From Granulosicoccus sp947495035 (lineage in GTDB: Bacteria > Pseudomonadota > Gammaproteobacteria > Granulosicoccales > Granulosicoccaceae), in the NCBI RefSeq assembly GCF_050589605.1, contig NZ_JBNGOO010000010.1: a stretch of DNA of 64,000 nucleotides; one strand, given 5' to 3'. The notes under the pieces are model-generated. The model ran no database searches and was not told the origin of the DNA. It saw nothing but the letters and a program-made list of their open reading frames with translations. Within the stretch, counting starts at the first letter, position 1, and every line of letters begins with the position of its first letter. The translations under genes and the position numbers were made by a program. This document shows positions 1 through 9,523 of this stretch, piece after piece.

Positions 1-72
1 AATGCCATTACCAGTGGATAGCGGGGTCACCACTGAAAGTGCAGACATCAGATATGACGCAGGATGCATGAC

Positions 73-240
<168 letters not shown>

Positions 241-244
241 GGTT

Positions 245-2302
245 TCAGGCCGCGGAACGCAGATGCTCTTCCCGGCTGCGGTCATCCGGTATGCTCGACG
301 GTTTGGCGAGGTGATAGCCTTGTGCAAAATCGACTCCCAGATCGCGCAGGATTTGCAATGAGCGTTCGTTTTCAACGAACTCCGCCACGACCTTCTTGTC
401 CATGGCCTGTCCGATCGAGCCGATTGCCCTGACGAACTCCCGATGCACGAAGTTGGTATCCACATCCCTGACAAATTGTCCGTCGATCTTGATGTAGTCC
501 ACCGGCAAGGATTCCAGATAACCGAACGAAGAGAATCCGCTACCAAAATCATCCAGCGCCAGCTGGTAGCCCATGCTCTTCAACCTCATCAGGAATTCAC
601 GCGCGCGGTGATCGGCCACGGCGGTTTCCGTCAACTCAAAGCAGATACACTGCGGATCGAACCTGGCTTGCGTTGTCAGTTCCTCGATGAAATTCAGAAA
701 CTCGAGATCACTCACGGAAAGGCCTGACAAATTGACATTCAGGCAATCCAGCTCGAAATCATCGAGCGAATGATGATTGAGCCAGTCGAAAGCCTGCTGC
801 ACGACCCAGCGATCGATTCGGGGTGCCAGTCCATAACGCTCTGCAACCTCGAGAAACTGTCCCGGTGCTACCAGAGAACCCTCTTCATCGCTCATGCGAA
901 CCAGAATCTCCCAGCCATGGGAACGAACCCCTTGCTCGCAGATTTCGACAATGGGCTGATGGAAGAGCACGAACCGATCCTCCTTCAATGCCTGCTGTAC
1001 GGCACTGATCCAGAAGAGATCCGATTTTCGCGAGGCGATGATGCTGTCATCACCATCATGAAAGTGAACGCGTCCACCGCCGCTGTTCTTCGCTTCATAG
1101 CAGGCCGCATCGGCAATGGCCATGACCGACTGCTTCGAATGCCCTGCAGCAGAGAAATGCAGAGCGCCAAAGCTGCCGCTGATCTCGAAGCTGTGTTGAT
1201 CGTACTGAAAGCGAAACGGCGACAGCTGGCTGGCGATGACCAGAATACCCTGTCTGAATTCTTCCGCATCACAATTCGGCCAGACAAGAACGAACTCGTC
1301 ACCGCCAAAGCGCGCCACCTGCCCATGACCATCGAATTCCTTGAGAAACAAGCGGGAAATTTCCTGTATCAGGCGATCCCCCGCCGCATGTCCACCGGTA
1401 TCGTTGACGACCTTGAACATGTCCAGGTCGACGAAACACAGACCATGCGTCTGCGTGCTCTCCAGAAAGAGCCTCTCCAGCAGAACCTCGAAGCCATGCC
1501 GGTTCAACAGTCCCGTCAATGAATCATGGCTGGCCGCTCTCTTCAGCTCCATGGTCAACTCTTCGGACTCCGAGATCTTCGACAAGAGCTTTCTGTTGAC
1601 ACTCTCCAGAGACCGCGACGCACGATTCTTGATCGCGACATACGAGTAGATTGCCACGACCAGAATGAAGATGACCAGGCACAGACCGATGTAGGCAATG
1701 CGCAAACGGGTATTGAGCATCTCGGTCAGGTGATTCTGCGTGAACTGCAACAATCGGCTGCGCTCGAACAGAGCCGTTTCCAACTCGACAACCTTGTCAC
1801 CCAAGGGACGAAGTGCCTTCATTATCTGCTCATGGGCATCACGATCCCCCGGTGCAAGCGTCATCACGACGGGCTCCAGCCTCTCCAGAGTTGCAATACC
1901 ATTGTCATTGAGAACATCAACGATTGCATTGACACGCTCTTCGACATCCTCCGGAGAACTGGCGATTCGGGACAGCAACTCCATGGTTCTGGCATCGGAG
2001 TTCGTGAAAAACGAATTCATCGCCGTATAGCGACTCCAATACACATCGAATCGATCGATCACCTGCTTCAACGCCAGGGGGTCATCGGAAGCCTGATTGA
2101 TGTAGCTATCCAGCTCGATCACGAACCGCAGGTGTTCGCGAACCAGAGCCGTTGCCTTCCAGTTCCACTCCTGCTGGGATACAGACAGGACGCTCAGCCA
2201 GTTTCTGACTGACACCTGAGTGTTCTGATAGGTGATCACGATGAGCACCAGACCCGTCACACAGGCGAGCGTGAAGCCCCGAAGTCGCCACCCCGTGAAC
2301 AT
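245..2302 (-). CDS. Membrane-anchored GGDEF/EAL cyclic-di-GMP enzyme
   Basis: This 685-residue protein has an N-terminal transmembrane helix (about 8-28), a periplasmic region of about 170 residues and a second helix (about 201-223). A GGDEF domain follows with an intact GGDEF motif at 333-337. No RxxD inhibitory site sits at the expected place upstream of it. The EAL domain reads EILVR at 465-469, which keeps the ExLxR pattern, and contains DDFGSGF and a KID lysine motif, so phosphodiesterase activity is plausible. It probably turns a periplasmic signal into cyclic-di-GMP synthesis or breakdown. The start is six bases after the stop of the sulfite-oxidase-fold gene and has an AGG-containing ribosome site, so the two are co-transcribed. 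Net direction of activity cannot be told from sequence. Confidence 0.93.
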   Translation of the reverse strand: MFTGWRLRGFTLACVTGLVLIVITYQNTQVSVRNWLSVLSVSQQEWNWKATALVREHLRFVIELDSYINQASDDPLALKQVIDRFDVYWSRYTAMNSFFTNSDARTMELLSRIASSPEDVEERVNAIVDVLNDNGIATLERLEPVVMTLAPGDRDAHEQIMKALRPLGDKVVELETALFERSRLLQFTQNHLTEMLNTRLRIAYIGLCLVIFILVVAIYSYVAIKNRASRSLESVNRKLLSKISESEELTMELKRAASHDSLTGLLNRHGFEVLLERLFLESTQTHGLCFVDLDMFKVVNDTGGHAAGDRLIQEISRLFLKEFDGHGQVARFGGDEFVLVWPNCDAEEFRQGILVIASQLSPFRFQYDQHSFEISGSFGALHFSAAGHSKQSVMAIADAACYEAKNSGGGRVHFHDGDDSIIASRKSDLFWISAVQQALKEDRFVLFHQPIVEICEQGVRSHGWEILVRMSDEEGSLVAPGQFLEVAERYGLAPRIDRWVVQQAFDWLNHHSLDDFELDCLNVNLSGLSVSDLEFLNFIEELTTQARFDPQCICFELTETAVADHRAREFLMRLKSMGYQLALDDFGSGFSSFGYLESLPVDYIKIDGQFVRDVDTNFVHREFVRAIGSIGQAMDKKVVAEFVENERSLQILRDLGVDFAQGYHLAKPSSIPDDRSREEHLRSAA

Positions 2303-2308
2303 GAAAAC

Positions 2309-2842
2309 CTACTCGAATTCCAGGGTCTGCAACTGCCAGACCATTCGGTGGTTCAGTATCGTCTGAATCTCGTCTGGTCGATCGTAGGGCACGTACATCA
2401 ACCACAGGGGCCCCTGGTCACGCAATCGCAACCGTTTTCCGTCACGACTGGTTGCCAACAGCGTAGCGTAATCCGCCAGATCCTCGAAAGGGATACTCAC
2501 CGAGTAGTCGTTCACCGCGGTCACCCTGATTCGCTTGCCGCTTGCCCCCACAAGCTCCAGCAGCTTGTGAGCCCTGATCCCTTCGAACACCGCTCCGGCG
2601 GGTGTCCACTCCGTATCGATCTGCTCGGATACCAGTCCCAGATCGGCCAGCATGGCGTAATCGAAACGGGCCTGTCCGGGTGCATTGGTATGAGCAATGC
2701 TTCCCTTGACCACCAGGATGACCTCTCCTTCCGGCTGTGCCAGCTCTCCTGCCGAGACCGTGGCTGCGCAGAATGACAGGATACCGATGGCGAGTCGCAG
2801 GGCAGAAACGATACCGCGCAGATATTCACGTGTGTATTTCAT
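2309..2842 (-). CDS. Periplasmic sulfite-oxidase-fold (molybdopterin-binding-like) protein
   Basis: The predicted product is 177 residues starting at MKYTREYL, with a signal peptide (hydrophobic stretch ending near TVSAG). The mature part resembles the oxidoreductase molybdopterin-binding (SUOX) fold, with GEVILVVKG near the start and LWLMYVPYDRP near the end. The mature region contains no cysteine, so the conserved molybdenum-ligating cysteine of true sulfite oxidases is absent; a redox reaction is unlikely and a ligand-binding or sensing role is more likely (inference). The reading frame extends upstream to 3121, but those residues look non-coding, and the start at 2842 puts the signal peptide at the N terminus. 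It is the first gene of a pair with the GGDEF/EAL gene and is divergent from the TonB receptor. Confidence 0.8.
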   Translation of the reverse strand: MKYTREYLRGIVSALRLAIGILSFCAATVSAGELAQPEGEVILVVKGSIAHTNAPGQARFDYAMLADLGLVSEQIDTEWTPAGAVFEGIRAHKLLELVGASGKRIRVTAVNDYSVSIPFEDLADYATLLATSRDGKRLRLRDQGPLWLMYVPYDRPDEIQTILNHRMVWQLQTLEFE

Positions 2843-3152
2843 AGGGGATTGGGTCTGGACGTCAAACAGGCAGTCAGCGGATTCTCTTCCTTTCTGCTCT
2901 AGCGACCTGTACACACTGATGCTTGAACCATCGGCACTATTGCCGCTGCCGGCGAGAGCGCAGATCAGGTGCGGAATCCTTTCGAATCTGCGCACACTCT
3001 CACAGATGCATTTCAAACACTGACAACGCTGGCGCGAGCCCTCGGTTTCCACGACTACGCGGACGTGGCAAACTATGCTCAGGTCTGTGAAGATGCTGTT
3101 GCGCAGACTGAGAATACCCACCGTCCATCCGCTCAGTCACGGCACACCCTGC

Positions 3153-3180
3153 TTGCATGATTGCAGCTGCGTTACTGCAA
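3153..3180. promoter_or_regulatory. 28-bp dyad-symmetric candidate operator
   Basis: The stretch has outer arms TTGCA and TGCAA placed symmetrically around the palindrome GCAGCTGC (arm 5, gap 5, core 8, gap 5, arm 5). It lies in the divergent intergenic region between the SUOX-fold gene (start 2842) and the TonB receptor (start about 3232). The symmetry is directly visible; a regulatory role is inferred. The rest of 2843-3231 shows no other gene. Confidence 0.4.
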
Positions 3181-3231
3181 CATGATTCCCGCCTGACTTG
3201 TCTGGAACAGTTCCAACGGAGACCCAACTAC

Positions 3232-5238
3232 GTGCGTTTTGCTTCTTTTTCTAGAACGGTCTGTGACGCCTCGCAAGTTTCGATTCTCTTCGCTGCATCA
3301 AGCCTGTTACATATTGCATATGGTCAGGACGAACTCGACCTGTTCGATGAAGAGATGCCCATTGTTCTGTCGGCTTCGCGACTGATTCAACCACTGTCCC
3401 GTTCTCCAGCTTCCATCACGGTCATTGATGCTGAGATGATCAGACTCAGTGGCGCCAGAACCATTGTCGATATATTGCGTCTTGTTCCCGGCTTTCAGGT
3501 TGGACGGCTGGTCAACGGCAACCCGATAGCTACCTACAATGGCACCTCGGAACGGTACAATCCGCGCCTGCAGCTCATCGTCGATGGCCGCCCTACCTAT
3601 GTGCCGCTGTATGGCGGAATTCCGTGGAGTGAATTGCCAGTCGCGCTGACCGACATCGATCGCGTGGAAGTTACCCGGGCACCCAATGCAGCCACGTTCG
3701 GTCCCAATTCGTTCGCGGCAGTGGTCAGTATCATCACACGAGCCCCAGCCGCCCGATCAGGCTGGTTTGCCAATACCGAAGCCGGTGGCAATGAGTTCCG
3801 CACCGGAACCCTGACCTACCATGGCGCGCGCCAGAATTCCCATTACCGAGTCACGCTGCAGAGTGAGCGCGATGAAGGATTCTCGAACATTCCTGACAGG
3901 GAGCGCAGCAAGCTGGCCTCTATCAGATCGCATTGGCAGATAAATCCGGTTGACCGTCTGGCGATTGATGTGGGTGGCGTGCACGGCGGTCATACCGAGC
4001 TGGACACTGTCGTCAGGGAAAACGATCTTGTCGGTTATACGGACACGACCAATGCCTACACCCAGCTAGTCTGGGAACGCGCCAGAGCTGCGGATGACTC
4101 TCTCAGATTGCAGTATTATTACAATTACTTCGACATCAGGGACGACACAACCACCACGTTCGATCTGCCGGATGTCACGGGAAATCCACAGCACGCGGGA
4201 CTGACCATCGACGCCCCGGTCAATCGCGACTCGCGTTCAACGCGACATGAGCTGGAAGTCCAGAGAACGAAACGACTGCAGGACAATCACCGAATCGTGT
4301 TCGGCGGCGCGCTCAGACAGGATTCCGTCAAGGGACGATTCCTGTTCAATGACCTGATGACCCGATATGTCGCGACACAGCGGATTTTCGCGCACTCGGA
4401 ATACAACATCAATCCGGACTGGCTGTTCAATTCCGGAGTGATGGTGGAAAACAACTCGCTCAGCGATGTGTCCACGTCACCGCGTCTGAGTCTGACCTAC
4501 CGCCATGCGCCAGGTCATCACTTTCGACTGGGCTATTCTCGCGGCACCCGAACGCCTCTACTGCTGGAGGAAGAAGGGGAGGTTACGCTGGAGTATGTCA
4601 TCAGCAACGGCGATATCGTCACCGATCAGTTCATCGTCAACAATGGCAACATCAAGCGCGAGACGATTGATGTCATCGATATCGGCTATTACCATACCAA
4701 CCCGGAACGGAACCTCAGCATCGATGCCAAGTTGTCTTATCACGACATGAAAAAACTGATTGGCACACAACTGCTGGATGAAACCGATGGTGATACCTTC
4801 GACCAGACAGCCCGGTCCTACCGCAACCGTTTCAATTACAGTTTCAGTTCGCTGGAGCTGCAGATCGATCACAAGCCAACGGAGCACAGCCAGTTCCGGG
4901 TGGCCTACGCCTATACATTCGACGAAGATCCGACTTTAGGGCCACGTGGCCTGCTGCCAAAGAATACACTGACATTGTTCGGCGGCGTCAGCTTGCGCAA
5001 TGATATTTCGCTCAGTAGCGAGTTCTATTACACAAGCCACTGGATTTGGGACGATGTCAGAGACAAGTCCACGCTCAATCGACTCGACCTGAGAGTGGAA
5101 AAACGCTTGAGACTGGCCAATCTGAAGGCGTCGTTTGCATTGCAAGCCGAACTGGATCTGGGCGGCACTGTTGATTACCTGGAAAGAAACAAGATAGAAG
5201 ATCTGTACTTCGCCAGACTCAATATCGAATTGCCGTAG
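3232..5238 (+). CDS. TonB-dependent outer-membrane receptor
   Basis: The product is an outer-membrane beta-barrel receptor of about 668 residues. A signal peptide ends near HIAYGQ, an N-terminal plug domain contains the phrases ITVIDAEMIRLSGART and DRVEVTRAPNAATFG, and a long barrel region carries alternating aromatic strands. I chose the GTG at 3232 because GGAG lies about ten bases upstream and the signal peptide then sits near the N terminus; an ATG at 3157 in the same frame lies inside a dyad-symmetric element. The substrate is not evident. The next two genes encode a periplasmic binding protein and a hybrid kinase with no transporter permease, so the receptor may feed a signalling path rather than bulk uptake (inference). 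Confidence 0.92.
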   Translation: MRFASFSRTVCDASQVSILFAASSLLHIAYGQDELDLFDEEMPIVLSASRLIQPLSRSPASITVIDAEMIRLSGARTIVDILRLVPGFQVGRLVNGNPIATYNGTSERYNPRLQLIVDGRPTYVPLYGGIPWSELPVALTDIDRVEVTRAPNAATFGPNSFAAVVSIITRAPAARSGWFANTEAGGNEFRTGTLTYHGARQNSHYRVTLQSERDEGFSNIPDRERSKLASIRSHWQINPVDRLAIDVGGVHGGHTELDTVVRENDLVGYTDTTNAYTQLVWERARAADDSLRLQYYYNYFDIRDDTTTTFDLPDVTGNPQHAGLTIDAPVNRDSRSTRHELEVQRTKRLQDNHRIVFGGALRQDSVKGRFLFNDLMTRYVATQRIFAHSEYNINPDWLFNSGVMVENNSLSDVSTSPRLSLTYRHAPGHHFRLGYSRGTRTPLLLEEEGEVTLEYVISNGDIVTDQFIVNNGNIKRETIDVIDIGYYHTNPERNLSIDAKLSYHDMKKLIGTQLLDETDGDTFDQTARSYRNRFNYSFSSLELQIDHKPTEHSQFRVAYAYTFDEDPTLGPRGLLPKNTLTLFGGVSLRNDISLSSEFYYTSHWIWDDVRDKSTLNRLDLRVEKRLRLANLKASFALQAELDLGGTVDYLERNKIEDLYFARLNIELP

Positions 5239-5268
5239 CACATTCACGACAATCACCGGCGTGAAACC

Positions 5269-6255
5269 ATGAGTGGCAAGTCTCTCACATCGTTGACTCT
5301 CTACTGTCTGGGTCTTCTGTGCCTGCTACAAAGCATTTCCGTTCATGGTTCCGCTTCAGCGAACGTCCTGATGGCCGCCACCGAGAGCAGCGCCACGGTG
5401 ATCGCTTCGCCGCCGAGCGCCGAGAAGCAGAAGGTTCTGCTGATACTGGGCTTGAGGGAGGAAGCCAACCTGCTGGTCAGGATATCGGTATTCGAGGAAC
5501 TGGGTGAAATGGAGGTGGAGTCGGTATATACCGATGTTGCCGCATCTGCCGACTATCAATGGCCGGAGGCGGACGTCTATCTGGCAACAGGAACGTCGGG
5601 CTGTCGTATCGCACTGGAAGCACTCGAGAACCGCAGAATACTGTGCACGCTGCTTACTGAAGAAGGGTTTCTGGGTCTGCAGGCCGACAGGTTCGAACAA
5701 GAGCAACTATCCGTGCTGGTCATCGATCAACCGGTCATCCGCCAGGCCAGAGTCGCCCACCGGATCTACCCTTCCCTTGCACGATTCTCGGTTTTCTCCA
5801 GCTCAGGCTTCTTCAACGATGAGCGCGAGAATGCCCTGGCTGTCGACGGATTCCCGTTCAATGTGTCAGTCTCTCTCCCCTCTCAACTGAGCGATGCACT
5901 GAGCTCACATGACGCGCTGATTGCCACATCGGACAACAGTATCTTCAACGCGTCAACATTGTCTACCGTGTTGTTGACGGCCTATGGATACCACAAGCCC
6001 GTCATTGGCTTCAGTCGTGGCTATGTCAAGGCCGGGGCTCTGATGAGCACCTACTCGACGCCTTCCCAGATTCTGCGTGAAGTTGCACAGAGGTTGACTT
6101 CGCCATCGGTGCCAACCGAGAAGGCGCCAACCATCAGTTATCCGAGGTATTTCTCGGTCACCGTCAATACCAGCGTAGCCAGATCACTGGGCCTCATTCG
6201 CAACAAGCATTACGACGATGGGCAGACCCTGATCGATGAGGACTTCACACCATGA
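5269..6255 (+). CDS. Periplasmic ABC-type substrate-binding-like protein
   Basis: This 328-residue protein has a signal peptide (hydrophobic residues about 7-25, cleavage near VHGSASA). Two alpha/beta lobes follow, of the kind seen in the ABC_sub_bind family: an early strand KVLLILGLR, a central linker and a second lobe with DALIATSDNSIFN and GYHKPVIGFSRGYVKAG. No ABC permease or ATPase lies nearby, and the stop codon overlaps the start of the hybrid kinase (ATGA), so it is most likely the ligand-sensing partner of that kinase. Ligand unknown. The family assignment is from overall pattern and is moderately sure; translational coupling is seen directly. Confidence 0.75.
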   Translation: MSGKSLTSLTLYCLGLLCLLQSISVHGSASANVLMAATESSATVIASPPSAEKQKVLLILGLREEANLLVRISVFEELGEMEVESVYTDVAASADYQWPEADVYLATGTSGCRIALEALENRRILCTLLTEEGFLGLQADRFEQEQLSVLVIDQPVIRQARVAHRIYPSLARFSVFSSSGFFNDERENALAVDGFPFNVSVSLPSQLSDALSSHDALIATSDNSIFNASTLSTVLLTAYGYHKPVIGFSRGYVKAGALMSTYSTPSQILREVAQRLTSPSVPTEKAPTISYPRYFSVTVNTSVARSLGLIRNKHYDDGQTLIDEDFTP

Positions 6256-9008
6256 AGAATCTGTCCTTTTCAGCGCGCCTGCTACTGCTCGCCTTCGTCC
6301 CCGCCTTGCTGGTCGGTGTCCTGATGAACCTCTATTTCATTGTTCACAGTGTCCGTCACAGTGAATTCACGGAACTGCAGCGCGCCCAGACACTGGTCCG
6401 TGGCCTGTCGCGTGCTACCGAGTTCGGCGTGGCTACCGACAATCAGGTCATTCTGGAAGACGCCGCCCAACCGATTCTGGATGTGCCATCCATCTACGCT
6501 GTCCGATACTTCGGCGGTGACAATGAACTGATACTGCTTGTCAGCGACCCGGAACACAAGATTGCCGACATCAGCTCATTTGCAACCTACGCCCGCTATC
6601 TCCTCTCCCGACAGCCGTTGATCAGCCAGGTAGAGTCGAGTATTCAGCGTACCGATCTGACACTTTACGAAGATCCCTTGTTCGCCCCTCTGGATAACAC
6701 GCCGTCCCCGGTGAAGAGTAACCCCATCGGGCGGATCGAGCTGGATGTCGACCTGTCACTGGCCTACAAACAGCAATACGACGCCATCAAGCAGGCGTTT
6801 CTCTTTGTTGCGCTGGTGCTGGCCATTACGCTTGCAGCCGTTTACAGGCTGGCCCAATCCGTCATCGTGCCGGTTCGCTCCCTGACGTCTTCCGTTCGTT
6901 CACTGGCAAGAAACGACTATGTCCAAGTACCCTCTGTGGGCATCGGTGGTGAACTCGACGAACTGGCACGCGGAATCAATTTTCTATCCAGCGAGCTGCA
7001 GAGTTTCCACGCCCAGCAAAGCGAGGCAATCCGTCTCGCAACGATGGATCTGCAGAGAACCCTGACCCTGCTCGAAACGAAGAATGCCGAACTGGATCAG
7101 GCACGACAAAGCGCAGAAACCGCCAGTGCGTTCAAGTCGCAGTTTGTTGCCAACGTCAGCCATGAGATCAGAACGCCACTGAACGCCATCATCGGTACCC
7201 TGTCGGTCATGAACAAGACCGGACTGGATATCACACAGATTGACCAGTTTGGCATGATCGAGGAATCGGCGAATACCTTGCTCTATCTGATCGAGGACAT
7301 CCTCGATATATCCAAGATCGAGTCGGGCAACCTGGTGGTCGAGTCCATCAGTTGCAACCTGGAGAACATACTGGCCGAACTGAACAGCAATGCGGCTCTG
7401 CAGGCGGTGGAACGGGGTATCGAGTTGTACGTGTCCCCCCTTCCGGACCTTTCACTTCGCCACATCCAGACCGACCCGGTTCGACTCAAACAGGTGCTGT
7501 CCAATCTGTTATCCAACGCCATCAAGTTCACACACGCTGGACACGTTGCTCTGATATCCGAAGTTCTCGAAAGACAGACCGGTCAGCTGACCGTCCGCTT
7601 CACGGTTCAGGACACCGGCATCGGTATACCCGAGGACAAGCAGAAAACGCTGTTTTCGGCGTTCACCCAGGCAGACATGTCCACTACTCGACGCTACGGC
7701 GGCACAGGGCTCGGACTGTACATATCGCGCGGCATCGTCAGTCTTCTGGGAGGCTCTCTCCAACTGAACAGCATCGACGGGCAAGGTACCTGTCTGGAGC
7801 TGATATTGCCTCTGAAGGTCATCGGCACCCGGGAACAGCAAGAGCCTGTGATCGCAGCACTCGACTCACGGGTATCGTATTTCGACGACTACCTGGCTCT
7901 GCGCGAGGAGAATCTGCAATTGCTCGGCCGGGTGATGACAGACGCTCTGGATGCCAGCGAAAAAGGGGTGGAAGGACCCCTGTGCGTGATCAGTATTCCC
8001 AACAACCGACTGACCAATCGCTGGGCAGGGCCCGAGGCCCTGGAGGAGGTCACCACCGAGGACCGGTATGCCGCCTGCCGGACACGCATTGCCTGGATCA
8101 GTCAGATCAATCCACTGACTCGTCATCGCCTGCAACAGGCCGGTTACGCTGGCTACATCGTCAAGACACCCTCCCTGATCCAGCTCAAGCGTCACGTGCA
8201 ACTCGCATTGAGTGGACAGTGCTTCAGCAGGCCTCACAGCGGTTCACAGGTAGATGACAGGCCCGGCCTTGAATTACCCTCTCTGACGGTTCTCGCCGTG
8301 GACGATCAGAGGATCAACATCGACCTGCTGATGCAGTATTTCGACTTCATGGACATCCGTGGCATCTATGCCTCGACAGGCAGGGAGGCTCTGAATTACA
8401 TCGAAACCGAAACCATCGACCTGATACTTCTCGACCTGCACATGCCCGAACAGGACGGGTTTCAGGTTGCCGAGAGCATTCGATCAAGCGGCAGCATCAA
8501 CGCACAGGTGCCGATCATCGCCATGACGGCAGACGCCTATCAGAGTACTCGGGAACGCGCATTGTCGTCAGGGTTCGATGACATTCTGACCAAGCCGGCT
8601 ACGGTGCAGCAGGTCAGGGATACCATACTGCAGTGGGCCCGAACCGGCTCGATGCCCGAAGAAAGCCTGCGCGACAATCTGATTGACGTCAAGGCCTGCG
8701 CTGATGCTGTCCGAGGTAATGAAGAATGGGCCAGGAATGCTCTACAGACCTACGCCAGCGAAATACCCGGACATATCGGCAATCTGCGTGAAGCCCTGAG
8801 CACAAGAGATGGCGCATCACTGTTCGAAGTGGCACATGCCATCAAGGGCGTCTCCAGACTCTTTCAGATTCACCCGATAGCCAACGCGGCCGAGGCACTT
8901 GAACAGAAATGCAAGAGTGACAACTGGGCCAGCATTTCGGATCATGTCACTGAGCTTGAGCGCCTGTTACAGCAGGCCGAACTGGAGTGCAATGAACTGC
9001 ACGCCTGA
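6252..9008 (+). CDS. BarA-type hybrid sensor histidine kinase (HAMP, HisKA, HATPase, REC, HPt)
   Basis: The product has 918 residues. A transmembrane helix near the N terminus and one near 178-200 flank a periplasmic region, and a HAMP segment follows (about 200-255). The dimerisation domain has the phospho-acceptor histidine at 304 in NVSHEIRTPLNAI. The ATPase domain shows N, G1 and G2 boxes (DTGIGIPED, GGTGLGLYIS). A degenerate receiver-like stretch lies near 530-660. A true receiver follows with Asp728 in ILLDLHMPEQDG, and the C-terminal HPt domain has His862 in AHAIKGVSR. It carries the full His-Asp-His relay but no output domain, so it must pass phosphate to a separate receiver. The four-base overlap with the binding-protein gene suggests a sensor pair. 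Confidence 0.93.
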   Translation: MKNLSFSARLLLLAFVPALLVGVLMNLYFIVHSVRHSEFTELQRAQTLVRGLSRATEFGVATDNQVILEDAAQPILDVPSIYAVRYFGGDNELILLVSDPEHKIADISSFATYARYLLSRQPLISQVESSIQRTDLTLYEDPLFAPLDNTPSPVKSNPIGRIELDVDLSLAYKQQYDAIKQAFLFVALVLAITLAAVYRLAQSVIVPVRSLTSSVRSLARNDYVQVPSVGIGGELDELARGINFLSSELQSFHAQQSEAIRLATMDLQRTLTLLETKNAELDQARQSAETASAFKSQFVANVSHEIRTPLNAIIGTLSVMNKTGLDITQIDQFGMIEESANTLLYLIEDILDISKIESGNLVVESISCNLENILAELNSNAALQAVERGIELYVSPLPDLSLRHIQTDPVRLKQVLSNLLSNAIKFTHAGHVALISEVLERQTGQLTVRFTVQDTGIGIPEDKQKTLFSAFTQADMSTTRRYGGTGLGLYISRGIVSLLGGSLQLNSIDGQGTCLELILPLKVIGTREQQEPVIAALDSRVSYFDDYLALREENLQLLGRVMTDALDASEKGVEGPLCVISIPNNRLTNRWAGPEALEEVTTEDRYAACRTRIAWISQINPLTRHRLQQAGYAGYIVKTPSLIQLKRHVQLALSGQCFSRPHSGSQVDDRPGLELPSLTVLAVDDQRINIDLLMQYFDFMDIRGIYASTGREALNYIETETIDLILLDLHMPEQDGFQVAESIRSSGSINAQVPIIAMTADAYQSTRERALSSGFDDILTKPATVQQVRDTILQWARTGSMPEESLRDNLIDVKACADAVRGNEEWARNALQTYASEIPGHIGNLREALSTRDGASLFEVAHAIKGVSRLFQIHPIANAAEALEQKCKSDNWASISDHVTELERLLQQAELECNELHA

Positions 9009-9031
9009 CCGATATGCCCGGGGAAGATGCG

Positions 9032-9241
9032 CTAATCGAGCCTGAAGCCGACCTTCAGTTCCACTTGATAATGCGCAACCTTGCCGTCCTCGATATGCCC
9101 TCGAATCTGCGTGACTTCAAACCAGTTCAGATTGTTGACTGTACTCGATGCGCGTTCCACCGCATTGCTGATTGCCCCTTCCACGGATTCCGTGGAACTG
9201 CCGACCAGATCGATTTTCTTGTAAACGTGATTGTCGCTCAT
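9032..9241 (-). CDS. Dodecin (flavin-binding dodecamer)
   Basis: The 69-residue product begins MSDNHVYKKIDLVGSS and contains SVEGAISNAVERAS, the tryptophan of NLNWFEV and the closing strand AHYQVELKVGF. These are the landmarks of dodecin, a small cytoplasmic protein that forms hollow dodecamers and stacks flavins between tryptophans for storage and photoprotection. The internal ATG at 9241 gives the normal family length; the frame upstream to 9355 is extra. It lies 282 bases beyond the stop of the LOV kinase on the same strand, so it may or may not share its transcript. Bases 9242-9523 contain no other gene. Confidence 0.93.
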   Translation of the reverse strand: MSDNHVYKKIDLVGSSTESVEGAISNAVERASSTVNNLNWFEVTQIRGHIEDGKVAHYQVELKVGFRLD

Positions 9242-9523
9242 GCTTTCATCCTGTGTCTTGTCTTGTTGAATGGTCCCGCCAGATGATGCCGCACCGCCCG
9301 GAATGATCCTGCTACGAAATTCGGGACAGACAACACCCTTGATACAGGCAGCCAACCGCGAAACTGCGTCCTTCCACTCGTCAAACTACTGCACTCGAAT
9401 GGCTTTGGCAATGCTAATACCCCAGAGAACCATGGCATATCCGCTTGTAATTCGTACGCAGTGACAATGCAACTCGCTGTCTACTGAGCACCCATCTGCC
9501 GGATGGGGCGACGCTCGGCCTTT

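Noticed and set aside
770..1522. Long plus-strand frame inside the GGDEF/EAL gene
   Set aside because: It is antisense to a clear GGDEF/EAL protein and shows no family features.
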